Source: Methylococcales bacterium
Lineage (GTDB): Bacteria; Pseudomonadota; Gammaproteobacteria; Methylococcales; Methylomonadaceae
Direction of reading: 5' to 3'
Length of the DNA: 64,000 nt
NCBI GenBank assembly: GCA_028715725.1
Contig: JAQURG010000004.1
Span: forward strand, 62,001-126,000
How positions within the stretch are numbered: the first letter of the stretch is position 1; each line of letters opens with the position of its first letter. Below, in pieces: positions 41,092 to 52,099 of this stretch. The notes beneath the pieces are model-generated. The model saw nothing but the letters and a program-made list of their open reading frames with translations. It ran no database searches and was not told the DNA's origin. The position numbers and the translations under genes are program-made.

Positions 41092-41658
41092 TTATAAAGA
41101 ACCAAAATAGGCCGATAATGCCTTTATATCTTCTGCGGAAAGGCCGCCTGCAATCGCTTGCATAGGACCACTTTTACGCGTGCCTTCCTTGAAGCTGTTT
41201 AATTGATTAACCAGATATTCGGGATGCTGGCCTGCAAGTCTTGGAAACTGGCCATTACCTCCAGCTGACGTCCCATGACATCCTAAACACATAGCTGCTT
41301 TAGCCTTGCCTGATTCCGCAAGTGCCGTATCACCACCCGCACTAACAGGAGGTTGACCGGAAAAGTAAGCGGCTAGATTATTGATATCGTCATCACTCAG
41401 ATTGGCCGCTATAGGCTGCATCACTGGATTGCTACGCGCCCCTGTTTTAAAAGCATTAAGCTGATTAACCAGATAGGCCGATTGCTGCGCTGCTAAATTA
41501 GGCCATTGTGGGCTGTTGCTTTTACCTTTGGAGCCATGACAACCCAGACAAGTAGCGGCTTTTTGTTCGCCTGCCGCCAACTCAGCGGCAATAACGGGCG
41601 CAACCCAGGAACAAGTTAATAGCAAAGATACCGAAAGGGAAATTTTGAAGAAATTCAT
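41092..41658 (-). CDS. cytochrome c4-type dihaem protein
   Basis: A 188-residue precursor with a signal peptide (cleavage near VIAAE) and two similar haem domains, each with CxxCH (CLGCHGSKG near 37 and CLGCHGTSAGG near 124) and a distal methionine segment (NPVMQPIA, SGPMQAIA). The halves align with each other, showing internal duplication. Cytochromes c4 carry electrons in the periplasm between bc1 and terminal oxidases. It converges with the sucAB operon. Confidence 0.92.
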   Translation of the reverse strand: MNFFKISLSVSLLLTCSWVAPVIAAELAAGEQKAATCLGCHGSKGKSNSPQWPNLAAQQSAYLVNQLNAFKTGARSNPVMQPIAANLSDDDINNLAAYFSGQPPVSAGGDTALAESGKAKAAMCLGCHGTSAGGNGQFPRLAGQHPEYLVNQLNSFKEGTRKSGPMQAIAGGLSAEDIKALSAYFGSL

Positions 41659-41901
41659 GTTTCACCTCATAAGAATGTTGAACTATTTTAAGGCAAACTC
41701 TCGAAAGAATCTTCCTATTGCTTTGAATGAGCAATTACTATATCAGCTAAAAAGCATCAGTGATAATGAAAAATTTAAGGTATAAAGATGACGTGTAAAT
41801 ACTGGCCACTGTCTGAAGTATCAACGACAAATCAAGGCGGCTAAAATACAAGCCAAACAAGCAATGAAATTTCTTGAGCTTGAAATAACGAATATCTTTT
41901 G

Positions 41902-42282
41902 TTATTTTACAACGCGCAAAGTGGGCTTGCGGGGTGGCGTATTTTCCGGCGGCGGCGTTTCATCTGACTCAGAGTCTTCCTGATCGAAGATCATGCCCTT
42001 GCCGTTTTCCTTGGCATAGATAGCCATGACTGCGGCCACAGGTGTAACAATATGCATCGGTTTTCCGCTGAACCGCGCATTGAATTGAATTTCTTCATTG
42101 CCAAGAGAAAGCCCTTGTATGGCTTCAGGCCTTACGTTTAAAACGAGCTTGCCGTCTTGCACAAACTGTTGAGGTAAAATGGCGCGGCTGTTTTCTGCAT
42201 CGACTAAAAGATACGGCGTCAGATCATTATCGATTATCCATTCATAAATTGAACGGATTAAATAGGGCTTAAGAGGGGTCAT
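41902..42282 (-). CDS. sspB: ClpXP protease specificity-enhancing factor SspB
   Basis: A 126-residue adaptor that tethers ssrA-tagged peptides to ClpXP. The N-terminal dimer and peptide-binding domain has KPYLIRSIYEWIIDNDLTPYL and NARFSGKPMHIVTPV; a flexible acidic, proline-rich linker leads to the C-terminal ClpX-binding tail ending in LRVVK. Its ATG overlaps the sspA stop by four bases, the usual sspAB pair. Confidence 0.95.
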   Translation of the reverse strand: MTPLKPYLIRSIYEWIIDNDLTPYLLVDAENSRAILPQQFVQDGKLVLNVRPEAIQGLSLGNEEIQFNARFSGKPMHIVTPVAAVMAIYAKENGKGMIFDQEDSESDETPPPENTPPRKPTLRVVK

Positions 42283-42914
42283 TTTAATATCTCTGCCATT
42301 TCCTTTTCTTCTTCACTGAGGCTGCGCTTGAAGGCAGGTCTTCTGAAAATACGCTGGGCATAATTTGTGACAACTTCATTTGGCGTAGCCACATCAATTC
42401 CAATACTGGGTAATCTCCATAATAACGGAGCAATAGCGCAGTCTATCAGCGAAAACTCATCACTCATAAAAAAAGGTCTGGCGGCAAAAATAGGAGCAGC
42501 AGAAAGTATGCTTTCTCTGAGCATTTTTTTGGCACGCGCTGATTTCTTCTCGCCTGAATATAAAATTTCATCCAGTAATTGATACCAATCCTGATCAATG
42601 CGTTTAATCAGCATTCTGGCATTTGCGCGCGAAACAGGATCCATCTGGTGCAAAGGCGGATGCGGAAAACGCTCATCCAGGTATTCCATGATAATACGAG
42701 AATCATAAAGAACCAGATCACGTTCTATCAGTGTTGGTGATATCCCGGTAGGATTCAGTTCCAGTAAGTCTTCAGGAGGATCAGTCGGGTCATAATATTC
42801 AACATCTGCAGCAACACCTTTCTCGTGTAACACAAAGCGTGCGCAGTGACTCATTGCACATGTCGGAGATGAAAAAAGCGTCATTACGGATTTACGAGTA
42901 ATAATATTGGCCAC
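42279..42914 (-). CDS. sspA: stringent starvation protein A
   Basis: A 211-residue glutathione-S-transferase-fold protein that binds RNA polymerase and aids survival under starvation and acid stress. I chose GTG 42914 (product VANIITRK...MTLFSSPTCAMSHCARF) with AGAGG upstream; the frame is open further back, but those extra residues do not resemble the family. The segment PHPPLHQMDPVSRA matches the conserved SspA surface pocket. It follows petABC as in other gammaproteobacteria. Confidence 0.92.
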   Translation of the reverse strand: MANIITRKSVMTLFSSPTCAMSHCARFVLHEKGVAADVEYYDPTDPPEDLLELNPTGISPTLIERDLVLYDSRIIMEYLDERFPHPPLHQMDPVSRANARMLIKRIDQDWYQLLDEILYSGEKKSARAKKMLRESILSAAPIFAARPFFMSDEFSLIDCAIAPLLWRLPSIGIDVATPNEVVTNYAQRIFRRPAFKRSLSEEEKEMAEILK

Positions 42915-43124
42915 GAATAACAACCTCTTTGTACATGTAGGCAGTAAAAAACGCCATTGTAGCATAAAAGGTCAGGTTTTTGACTGGTAGCATTGTTTAG
43001 AATCTGATGTATGAACGTCCCTGTTTACAGCATTGATGAGCGTCGTAGTATTGACGACCAAGCTGTGTTTGTATTTATAAACACATCATCAGTATGGCCA
43101 ATCAATACGCTACTGCACGAGCAA

Positions 43125-43844
43125 TTAATGAACGTCCTTCCAGTATTCCTTTTTCAACAAATAGGCAATGACCACGAACATTAACAAGAAAAGTATCACA
43201 TATTTGCCGATACGTTGCCTTTCCAGTTGCACGGGCTCACCCACATACACCAGGAAATTAACCAGGTCATTCACAAAAAGATCAAATTCTCTTTCGGATA
43301 ATGTACCGGGCTCTTCAAGAACCAGCTTTTTATATTCACCCCATATTGTTTTTCTGATTTCTGCATGCTGCTCTCCTTGCAATTGCCAAAGAGGATTAGG
43401 CATAGCGGTATCTTCAAAAACTGTATTGTTTACCCCCAGAGGGCTGCCTGGGTCGATATAATAGCTTTTCAAATAGCTGTACAGCCAATTTGCGCCACGT
43501 GATCTGGCGATTAGCGACAGATCGGGCGGCTGCGTACCAAACCATTTCTCCGCATCATGCTTGTTCATAGCCGAATTGAGCTGATCATAAATGCTTGCCC
43601 CTTCAGGAGCAATATCATTTAACATTTTCTTTTGATCCACACCAAGATCCAGCGCAATACGCAAATAACGCATATGCTTGGCGGAATGGCAGCCCAAACA
43701 ATAGGTAACAAAATGCTTCGCACCCCGTTGCAATGAATCATTATCGGTGAGGTCGATATTGGCTTCCTGCAACTCCACACCTTCCGAAGCCGCAACTCCA
43801 AAGGACAGGATCAATAATAAAAGTAATGCTATCAAATTTTTCAT
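43125..43844 (-). CDS. petC: ubiquinol-cytochrome c reductase, cytochrome c1 subunit
   Basis: A 239-residue membrane-anchored cytochrome of the bc1 complex. It has a signal peptide, the haem site CLGCHSAKHMRYLR near residue 50, the distal methionine region (TAMPNPLWQLQG), and one C-terminal helix (YVILFLLMFVVIAYLL) anchoring it in the membrane. It starts one base after petB. Confidence 0.96.
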   Translation of the reverse strand: MKNLIALLLLLILSFGVAASEGVELQEANIDLTDNDSLQRGAKHFVTYCLGCHSAKHMRYLRIALDLGVDQKKMLNDIAPEGASIYDQLNSAMNKHDAEKWFGTQPPDLSLIARSRGANWLYSYLKSYYIDPGSPLGVNNTVFEDTAMPNPLWQLQGEQHAEIRKTIWGEYKKLVLEEPGTLSEREFDLFVNDLVNFLVYVGEPVQLERQRIGKYVILFLLMFVVIAYLLKKEYWKDVH

Positions 43845-43845
43845 A

Positions 43846-45273
43846 TTAATCCAGACTCCCTTTTACTTTTTTTGCCACCCGGCTAATAACGTTAAGCATG
43901 CCTCCAGGATTGGGTCTTCTGCTAAAAAAGGAGCTTTTAAAAGCAGAATCGCCTATTTCCGTGGTCATGGGTTTTAATGCGGTAATCTCCTCCAGCAAGA
44001 CCGGCAATTGCTCCTCAAGGGTATGAAAATGCTCCTCAAGGGTATGTGGTCTTGTCAAGCTTTTGGGTACGGGCTTGGTTTTCTCCCAGCGTGTGTATAT
44101 CGGCATTAATATGAAAAAGCCGAAATAAATTGCGGTAAAAATTCTGGCCAGGATTGTTGCCGCAGGCGTTACAGGTTGAGTGCCTAAATAGCCTAATGCC
44201 AGAAAACTGACGACGAACAACAATAAGGCTTTTTTGAAAATGCCGCCACGGTAACGGATTGATTTGACTTTGCAGCGGTCCAGCCAAGGCAACAGAAACA
44301 GTACAATGATAGAGCCGGCCATGGCAATGACGCCGGCAAATTTATCAGGAATGGCTCTTAAAATAGAATAAAAAGGCGTGAAATACCAGACTGGAGCAAT
44401 ATGTTCAGGCGTTTTCAGCGGATCAGCCGGAATGAAATTGGCATGTTCGAGAAAATATCCGCCCATCTCCGGCATGTAAAAGGTAACAGTCGCAAAAAAC
44501 AATAAAAATACGGCAACTCCAACGATATCTTTTACGGTGTAATAAGGATGGAAAGGAATACCATCCACAGGATGACCCCAGGGGTCTTTGGAGTCTTTAA
44601 TTTCAATGCCGTCAGGATTGTTAGACCCGACTTCATGCAGCGCCACAATATGCATGAAAACCAGCATTACCAAAACCAGAGGCACAGCAATGACATGAAA
44701 AGCGAAGAATCTGTTCAAGGTTGCATCGGCAATGACATAATCCCCTCTGATCCAGAGCGATAAATCATCGCCGATAACAGGAATAGCGCTAAATAGGGAG
44801 ATAATAACCTGTGCACCCCAGTATGACATCTGCCCCCAAGGTAACAAATAGCCCATAAACGCTTCAGCCATTAATGCTACAAACAGCAGCATGCCGAAGA
44901 TCCAGATCAGTTCGCGCGGGTGCTTGAATGAGCCATACATGATGCCTCTGAACATGTGCAGGTATACTACGATAAAAAATGCTGACGCGCCGGTTGAATG
45001 CATATAACGCACCAGCCAACCCCAGGGCACATCACGCATAATGTACTCTATGGAATCGAATGCCAGTTTGGCATCCGGCTTGTAGTTCATGGTCAACAAG
45101 ATACCGGTAATAATCTGATTGACCAAAACCAGCAGGGCTAATGAGCCAAAGAAGTACCAGAAGTTGAAGTTCTTGGGCGCATAATAGTGCGCCATATGTT
45201 CATTCCAGAATTTGGTTATCGGGAAACGTTCTAAAACCCAATCGCCGCACTCAGTTAAACGCGTAGGTTTCAT
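43846..45273 (-). CDS. petB: ubiquinol-cytochrome c reductase, cytochrome b subunit
   Basis: A 475-residue membrane subunit with the haem-ligating histidine pairs in helices B and D (RYMHSTGASAFFIVVYLHMFRG, shown only in part here: HSTGA, VYLHMFR; and FHVIAVPLVLVMLVFMH, ending in FMH), the Q-site PEWY-type motif as PVWYFTPFYSILR, and eight or more helices. About 65 residues follow the usual C-terminus, beginning with a repeated heptad HTLEEHF/HTLEEQL encoded by a 21-base tandem repeat. The gene overlaps petA by four bases. Confidence 0.95.
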   Translation of the reverse strand: MKPTRLTECGDWVLERFPITKFWNEHMAHYYAPKNFNFWYFFGSLALLVLVNQIITGILLTMNYKPDAKLAFDSIEYIMRDVPWGWLVRYMHSTGASAFFIVVYLHMFRGIMYGSFKHPRELIWIFGMLLFVALMAEAFMGYLLPWGQMSYWGAQVIISLFSAIPVIGDDLSLWIRGDYVIADATLNRFFAFHVIAVPLVLVMLVFMHIVALHEVGSNNPDGIEIKDSKDPWGHPVDGIPFHPYYTVKDIVGVAVFLLFFATVTFYMPEMGGYFLEHANFIPADPLKTPEHIAPVWYFTPFYSILRAIPDKFAGVIAMAGSIIVLFLLPWLDRCKVKSIRYRGGIFKKALLLFVVSFLALGYLGTQPVTPAATILARIFTAIYFGFFILMPIYTRWEKTKPVPKSLTRPHTLEEHFHTLEEQLPVLLEEITALKPMTTEIGDSAFKSSFFSRRPNPGGMLNVISRVAKKVKGSLD

Positions 45274-45869
45274 GCTGCATTCTCCTCTGTCTCTTCACCA
45301 ATAATGATCTGTGTGTCGGTAATATAGCGGTAAGGCGGAATTACCAAATTCGTAGGTGCAGGTACGCCGCGATAAACGCGACCTGCAAGATCAAACCAGG
45401 AGCCGTGACACGGGCAGAAAAAACCGCCTTTCCATTTATCCCCGAGGTCATTAGGCGCTATTTCAGGGCGAAAAGTAGGTGAGCAGCCTAAATGAGTGCA
45501 TAAGCCGACAGCGACAAAAATTTCAGGCTTAATGGATCTTACCGGATTTTTACTGGATGGCGGCTGCTCGGACTCTTCAGAGAGGGGATCTCTAAGTTCG
45601 CTGTCCAGGGTTTTTAATGTTGCTAGAACATTAGGGGTTCTGTTAAGTATCCATACCGGCTTGCCGCGCCAGGCAACACGAAGCAATTGCCCGGGCTCCA
45701 TTTTACTGATGTCAACTTCAACAGGCGCACCTGCCGCCATGGCTTTAACGCTAGGCTGCATTTGAGCGAGAAAAGGGACAGCTAAATAGCCTGTACCGAC
45801 AGCGCCAACCACGGTCAAGGCCGTGGTTAAAAACTGGCGTTTGGACTTATCGACGCCTTTATTATTCAT
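45270..45869 (-). CDS. petA: ubiquinol-cytochrome c reductase, Rieske iron-sulfur subunit
   Basis: A 199-residue 2Fe-2S protein that takes the first electron from quinol. An N-terminal Tat-like anchor (KRQFLTTALTVVGAVGTGYL) is followed by the hinge and the cluster-binding domain with CTHLGC and CPCHGS near residues 123 and 150. It is the first gene of petABC. Confidence 0.97.
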   Translation of the reverse strand: MNNKGVDKSKRQFLTTALTVVGAVGTGYLAVPFLAQMQPSVKAMAAGAPVEVDISKMEPGQLLRVAWRGKPVWILNRTPNVLATLKTLDSELRDPLSEESEQPPSSKNPVRSIKPEIFVAVGLCTHLGCSPTFRPEIAPNDLGDKWKGGFFCPCHGSWFDLAGRVYRGVPAPTNLVIPPYRYITDTQIIIGEETEENAA

Positions 45870-46102
45870 TATAAACTTCTCCTGGTTTTATGCGTAGCTT
45901 TACAGCACTTTTTGTTTCCCCCCAATATACCATTAGAAGATAGTGAATTTGAAGTGCTTATATTGAATTGTTCAAGATGAAGTTGGGTATTTTTTAAACA
46001 CGGTTCCAACATCCCGGAGAAAAAATTCATAAAAAACTGTATTTGAAAATAATTATTGGCTTATATCCAGCAGAAAATCTTGTACATGATGTTCATATAG
46101 AA

Positions 46103-47194
46103 TTACGACTGAGACAGACTCTTCTTCAAGGCCGCAAGAAAAGCTCTGTTTTCCTCGGGTTTGCCGATAGTTACCCGCAGGCAATCACTCAACAACCCGC
46201 CCTGACTGCTCATATCTTTAATCAACACACCTTGTTGCTTTATTGACGAGAAAATATCGCTTGCCTTTTTATCAGCTGTCCTGAAAAGGATAAAATTAGC
46301 CGCGCTTGGGTAAGCGGTAATGCCGTCAAGCTCATCAAGCTGCTCAAGAACGACAGTCCGTTCAGCACAAATCTGTTGAGTTTGCTCATCAAACAGAGTT
46401 TTTCTGGACAAAGCGAAATCCGCGCTCAGTTGCGTAAGACTATTAATATTGTAGGGCAGACGGATTTTATTGAGCTGTTGAATAATCCGCGGATTGCCTA
46501 CGATATAGCCCAGGCGCAAACCCGCCAGCCCCAGTTTGGAAACAGTACGCATGATCAACAGGTTGTCATACTGAGCCAAGGAGTCGATAAAACTGGCCCC
46601 GGCAAAAGGAGCGTAAGCCTCATCAATGACCACTAAACCTTGGCTGGCCTCGATAACCTCCCGGATCGAGGTTTCGCTGAACAGATTGCCGGTAGGGTTA
46701 TTCGGGTAAGCGAGGAAAATGACGGAAGGCTGATGCTGGCCTATGAAAGTGAGCATCGCCGGCAAATCCAGATCAAAAGTTTCTGGAAGCAATGAAATGC
46801 CTTGAAAAGCCAGCCCCAGACAATCACTCAACTGTTTGTACATGACAAAACCGGGAACAGGGGCCAAAACGCCGGCAGTGCCAGGTAAAGCCATTAACAA
46901 CAACTGAATAATTTCATCAGATCCATTGCCCAGCAAAACATCAAACTGATCGGGTATCCGGTTCAGGCGCCTGATAGTTTGTACAAGCTGGCGGGCTTCA
47001 GGATCCGGATAACGATTTAACGGGCAGTCTTTCAGCGTCTCCAGCCAATCTTTTTTAATGTCTTCAGGCCAGTCATAAGGATTTTCCATGGCGTCCAGTT
47101 TAATTAAACCTTGGGCGTCTGCTACTTTATAAGCAGACATCGCCAACACTTCCTTGCGAAAAACGGAAGCAACAAGATGAGTATTCTTTGTCAT
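46103..47194 (-). CDS. hisC: histidinol-phosphate aminotransferase
   Basis: A 363-residue PLP enzyme of histidine synthesis. The N-terminal KLDAMENPYDWP, the NPNNPTGN motif, the PLP lysine in RTVSKLGLAGLRLGY near residue 228, and RVTIGKPEENRAFL near the C-terminus are visible. It lies 64 bases after hisD. In pseudomonads an algW protease gene often comes next towards petABC; here there is none. Confidence 0.95.
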   Translation of the reverse strand: MTKNTHLVASVFRKEVLAMSAYKVADAQGLIKLDAMENPYDWPEDIKKDWLETLKDCPLNRYPDPEARQLVQTIRRLNRIPDQFDVLLGNGSDEIIQLLLMALPGTAGVLAPVPGFVMYKQLSDCLGLAFQGISLLPETFDLDLPAMLTFIGQHQPSVIFLAYPNNPTGNLFSETSIREVIEASQGLVVIDEAYAPFAGASFIDSLAQYDNLLIMRTVSKLGLAGLRLGYIVGNPRIIQQLNKIRLPYNINSLTQLSADFALSRKTLFDEQTQQICAERTVVLEQLDELDGITAYPSAANFILFRTADKKASDIFSSIKQQGVLIKDMSSQGGLLSDCLRVTIGKPEENRAFLAALKKSLSQS

Positions 47195-47258
47195 TTTTTA
47201 ACCGGGCTCATTTCAGAGGTGAAGGCCATTTTCATTTGAAAACCTTAGTCTCGGGTCC

Positions 47259-48569
47259 TTACTCTGATTTAATTCTATATTCAGCCGAACGTGCATGAGC
47301 GGTCAAACTTTCGCCACGCGCCAATAAGGATGCGGTTTTGCCCAATGCATCCGCCCCGGTTTGAGAGCAATAAATTAAACTGGAGCGTTTCTGAAAATCA
47401 TACACGCCCAACGGTGATGAGAAACGCGCGGTACTTGAGGTCGGCAGTACGTGATTGGGGCCTGCGCAATAGTCGCCTAAGGCTTCAGCCGTATATCGAC
47501 CCATAAAAATAGCACCGGCATGGCGGATATTTTTAGATAAGGCGTCCGGATCTTCGACAGAAAGTTCCAAATGCTCCGGAGCAATCCTGTTCGCAATTTC
47601 AACCGCTTCATCCAGATTGCTGACTTTTATGAGTGCGCCACGCGTTGATAACGAGGCCTTGATAATCTCGGCGCGCTCCATTTCCGGCAATAATTTATTG
47701 AGGCTTTGCTCAACAGCATCCAGATAGGCGCCATCATGACTGATTAATATGGACTGGGCATTCTCATCATGCTCTGCCTGGGAAAACAAATCCATCGCTA
47801 TCCAGTCAGGATTGGTCTTGCCGTCGCCTATGATTAATATTTCCGAAGGGCCGGCAATCATGTCGATTCCCACCTGCCCAAACACCAATTTCTTTGCCGT
47901 AGCGACATAAATATTGCCCGGGCCGACAATTTTTGCAACGGCGGGAATCGTTTCCGTGCCATAAGCAAGGGCTGCAATTGCTTGCGCGCCGCCTATAGCA
48001 AAAACACGATCAACGCCTGCCAGGAAAGCGGCCGCCAGAACCAGTTCATTGGTTTCTCCTTGAGGGGCGGGCACAACCACAATCAATTCGCCAACTCCGG
48101 CCACTTTTGCCGGAATGGCGTTCATCAATACAGAAGAGGGATAGGCGGCTTTACCACCCGGCACATAAAGACCGACGCGGTCGAGCGGAGTTATTCTTTG
48201 TCCCAGTAGAGTGCCGTCAGCTTCAGTGTACTGCCAGGACTGCATTTTTTGGTGCTCGGCATAAGCACGAATGCGGTCAGCGGCGGTTTGCAGTGCATGC
48301 GCCTGATCAACGGGCAGCTTTTCCCATGCTGACTTGAGCATTTCTCTGGATAATTCCAGCTCGCCAGCTCCGCTAATGTCGCGGCGATCAAAGCGGTTAG
48401 TGTAGCCAATCACCGCCTTATCACCATTTTTGCGAACATTTGCAATAATATCTAAAACCTGCTGATGAATTTCTAAATCATCAGTTTCATTCCATGCCAG
48501 CAGTGCTTTTAATTGCTGGTCAAAACCGGCAGAAGACGCATCAAGTTTGGTAATGTTTAAACCGGACAT
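47259..48569 (-). CDS. hisD: histidinol dehydrogenase
   Basis: A 436-residue zinc enzyme that carries out the last two steps of histidine synthesis. I chose ATG 48569 ([10 protein letters not shown]), which has AGAGGTG upstream and starts four bases after hisG; a longer frame into hisG does not look like the family. The motifs [35 protein letters not shown] and DMIAGPSEI are intact, as are the histidines of [10 protein letters not shown] and [10 protein letters not shown]. Confidence 0.96.
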   Translation of the reverse strand: MSGLNITKLDASSAGFDQQLKALLAWNETDDLEIHQQVLDIIANVRKNGDKAVIGYTNRFDRRDISGAGELELSREMLKSAWEKLPVDQAHALQTAADRIRAYAEHQKMQSWQYTEADGTLLGQRITPLDRVGLYVPGGKAAYPSSVLMNAIPAKVAGVGELIVVVPAPQGETNELVLAAAFLAGVDRVFAIGGAQAIAALAYGTETIPAVAKIVGPGNIYVATAKKLVFGQVGIDMIAGPSEILIIGDGKTNPDWIAMDLFSQAEHDENAQSILISHDGAYLDAVEQSLNKLLPEMERAEIIKASLSTRGALIKVSNLDEAVEIANRIAPEHLELSVEDPDALSKNIRHAGAIFMGRYTAEALGDYCAGPNHVLPTSSTARFSSPLGVYDFQKRSSLIYCSQTGADALGKTASLLARGESLTAHARSAEYRIKSE

Positions 48570-48573
48570 GGAT

Positions 48574-49200
48574 TCACCTCTTCGCCAGCGTTTGCTCAAA
48601 TTGAGACAGCAATGCCGCAATTGCTGCATGCTTCATTTTCATGGCTGCTTTATTGACCACCAGCCTGGAGCTTATATTCATGATAAGTTCTCTCGGCTCG
48701 AGATCATTCGCTTTTAAAGTGTTGCCGGTATCAACAAGATCAACAATACAATCGGCAAGACCGACCAGCGGCGCAAGCTCCATTGAGCCGTATAACTTGA
48801 TTATTTCGGCCTGTATGCCTTTACTGGCGAAATAACTCTGGGCTATCTTGACGTATTTGGTGGCGACGCGAATGCGGCCGCGTTGCTCGGGCGCATCCTT
48901 ATGGGCAGCAGTCATGAGCCTGCAACAGGCGATATTCAAATCCAGGGGCTCATAAAGGCTGTCAGCGCCGTGTTCAAGCAACACGTCTTTTCCCGCAATC
49001 CCCAAATCAGCCGCACCGTATTCTACAAAGGTGGGTACATCTGTGGCGCGAATAATAACCAGTTGAACGTCATCTCGCGATGTTTGCAAAATCAGTTTAC
49101 GGCATTTTTTAGGATCGTCGATAGGCGTAATGCCGGCTTCTGCCAATAAGGGCAAGGTTTCCTCATAAATTCTGCCTTTGGATACGGCGATGGTTAGCAT
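48574..49200 (-). CDS. hisG: ATP phosphoribosyltransferase, short form
   Basis: A 208-residue catalytic subunit for the first step of histidine synthesis. It begins [19 protein letters not shown] and contains the PRPP-binding [18 protein letters not shown] near residue 150. The short form lacks the regulatory domain and needs HisZ, which is not in this window. It follows murA by nine bases and precedes hisD. Confidence 0.96.
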   Translation of the reverse strand: MLTIAVSKGRIYEETLPLLAEAGITPIDDPKKCRKLILQTSRDDVQLVIIRATDVPTFVEYGAADLGIAGKDVLLEHGADSLYEPLDLNIACCRLMTAAHKDAPEQRGRIRVATKYVKIAQSYFASKGIQAEIIKLYGSMELAPLVGLADCIVDLVDTGNTLKANDLEPRELIMNISSRLVVNKAAMKMKHAAIAALLSQFEQTLAKR

Positions 49201-49209
49201 TTTAAAATC

Positions 49210-50505
<1,296 letters not shown>

Positions 50506-50838
50506 TTAGAGTTCAAAATCTTGAACTGCTTCAGTTTGTGTTGCGAAATGGCTTGTTTTATCAAAGCCGCTAAGCCTGGCAAGATTGATCAGTTGCTCGG
50601 GAATATTTTTAAAGACGATATGAGCCCTGTTATGACGAGTATATTTTATCCATTCAATCATTAACGCAAGCCCGGCGCTGTCCGTACAAGAAACGCGGCC
50701 AAGGTCAATAGTGATATGTTTCGATGCCTTTAAAAAGCCAAAGGCTTTTACAGTTTGCTTATCGATAGTTGAAAACGTTAAATCGCCATCGATAATAAAG
50801 TGCCCTGCTCCCTGGTCAATAATGCTCAGTTTTGTCAC
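50506..50838 (-). CDS. mlaB: STAS-domain protein, MlaB-like
   Basis: A 110-residue cytoplasmic STAS protein. The segment RVSCTDSAGLALMIEWIKY holds the conserved Asp-Ser turn of the family. MlaB binds the MlaFE core and is needed for phospholipid transport. Its ATG overlaps the mlaD stop by four bases. Confidence 0.85.
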   Translation of the reverse strand: MTKLSIIDQGAGHFIIDGDLTFSTIDKQTVKAFGFLKASKHITIDLGRVSCTDSAGLALMIEWIKYTRHNRAHIVFKNIPEQLINLARLSGFDKTSHFATQTEAVQDFEL

Positions 50839-51302
50839 TTTTTTTCTTCCGCAGACTTGAACAGAAATTGACCTATGGCCTTTTCAAGAATGATGGCTGA
50901 TTGGGTAATTTCAATCTTTCCATTGTCTTTCAAGTAAACATCGGAGCCGCCCGGATCCAGGTTGACGTACTGCTCTCCTAACAGACCGGCAGTAAAAATA
51001 CTGGCAGTCGTATCTTCAGGCATCGTGTTGTACCGGGAATATATACTCATTTGAACAACTGACTGGTAGGTTTGCGGATCGAAAAGGATATTGCTGACCT
51101 TGCCGATTTTAACGCCCGCAGCAGAAACAGGTGATTTAACCTTCAGTCCGCCGGAATTTTCAAAGCGTGCTGTAATGGTATAACTATCCTCTTCCACAAA
51201 AGTACTCAAATTACTGACTTGCATGGCAAGAAAAAACAGGGCAACAATTCCTGATGCGACAAAAAGTCCGACCAGAGTGTCCTGAGTGCTGTGGTGCTGC
51301 AT
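50835..51302 (-). CDS. mlaD: Mla phospholipid-transport substrate-binding protein MlaD
   Basis: A 155-residue protein with one N-terminal helix (TLVGLFVASGIVALFFLAM) and a periplasmic MCE domain (FENSGGLKVKSPVSAAGVKIGKV...GLLGEQYVNLDPGG). It forms the hexameric lipid channel on top of the MlaFE transporter. I chose ATG 51302, one base after the mlaE stop, over an earlier in-frame ATG inside mlaE. Confidence 0.93.
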   Translation of the reverse strand: MQHHSTQDTLVGLFVASGIVALFFLAMQVSNLSTFVEEDSYTITARFENSGGLKVKSPVSAAGVKIGKVSNILFDPQTYQSVVQMSIYSRYNTMPEDTTASIFTAGLLGEQYVNLDPGGSDVYLKDNGKIEITQSAIILEKAIGQFLFKSAEEKK

Positions 51303-51303
51303 G

Positions 51304-52086
51304 TTAATCGTCTCCAAACATGAGTGTGGTCAGGATAAAATCCAGACCCAAGATACTAAAAGCTGAATTGACTACGGTTCGGGTTGTAGCCCGGCTGACC
51401 CCTTCAGACGTGGGAATGGTATCATAGCCCTCAAACAGGGCTATCCAGGAAGTTACAAAGCCGAACACCAAACTTTTGATAACGCCATTGATAATGTCAT
51501 CCTGAAAATCCAGATTGGCTTGCATTTGCGACCAATAGGCGCCTTCATCGACGCCCAATAAGCCGGACCCTATCATTTGTCCGCCAATAATACCAACAGC
51601 GCTGAATAAAGCGGCCAATAACGGCATTGACAAAAATCCGGCCAGAAAACGCGGAGAAATAATCCGCTTGATGGGGTCAACAGCCATCATTTCCATGCCG
51701 GACAGTTGTTCTGTTGCTTTCATAAGGCCAATTTCGGCTGTCAAAGCCGAACCTGCCCTGCCTGCAAATAAAAGCGCTGAAACCACAGGCCCCAGCTCTC
51801 GTACCAAAGAAGCTGCAACCATCACGCCCAGCGTTTCTTCTGCGCCAAAATCGGAAAGTGTGTAGTAACCTTGCAAGCCCAGAACCATGCCGACAAACAA
51901 TCCGGAAATGATGATAATCAAAAAGGATAACACGCCTACCGAATACATCTGGTTAAGCAGCAATCTGGGCCGGGGTATTACGTTGAATATGCCCGAAATA
52001 GTCTGGAGAAGAAAGAAAGTTCCCCGTCCCAGTTTAGTAAAGCTGGTACGCGTACTTATGCCCAAATACTGAAAAAATTGAATCAT
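51304..52086 (-). CDS. mlaE: Mla phospholipid-transport permease MlaE
   Basis: A 260-residue inner-membrane permease of the MlaE/YrbE family. Conserved segments include [22 protein letters not shown] (given in part: [12 protein letters not shown]), [20 protein letters not shown] and [15 protein letters not shown]. With MlaF it moves phospholipids between the inner membrane and the outer-membrane system that keeps lipid asymmetry. Confidence 0.95.
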   Translation of the reverse strand: MIQFFQYLGISTRTSFTKLGRGTFFLLQTISGIFNVIPRPRLLLNQMYSVGVLSFLIIIISGLFVGMVLGLQGYYTLSDFGAEETLGVMVAASLVRELGPVVSALLFAGRAGSALTAEIGLMKATEQLSGMEMMAVDPIKRIISPRFLAGFLSMPLLAALFSAVGIIGGQMIGSGLLGVDEGAYWSQMQANLDFQDDIINGVIKSLVFGFVTSWIALFEGYDTIPTSEGVSRATTRTVVNSAFSILGLDFILTTLMFGDD

Positions 52087-52099
52087 TTTAAATTAATTA

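Noticed and set aside
42915-42965. Longer N-terminus for sspA
   Set aside because: The extra residues do not resemble SspA, and GTG 42914 has AGAGG upstream.
43042-43085. Two small hairpins between petC and sspA
   Set aside because: Stems of five and seven AT-rich bases are common by chance and lack a T run on the minus strand, so I did not call a terminator.
48570-48629. Longer N-terminus for hisD overlapping hisG
   Set aside because: The added sequence is hisG coding DNA in another frame; ATG 48569 has a good ribosome binding site.
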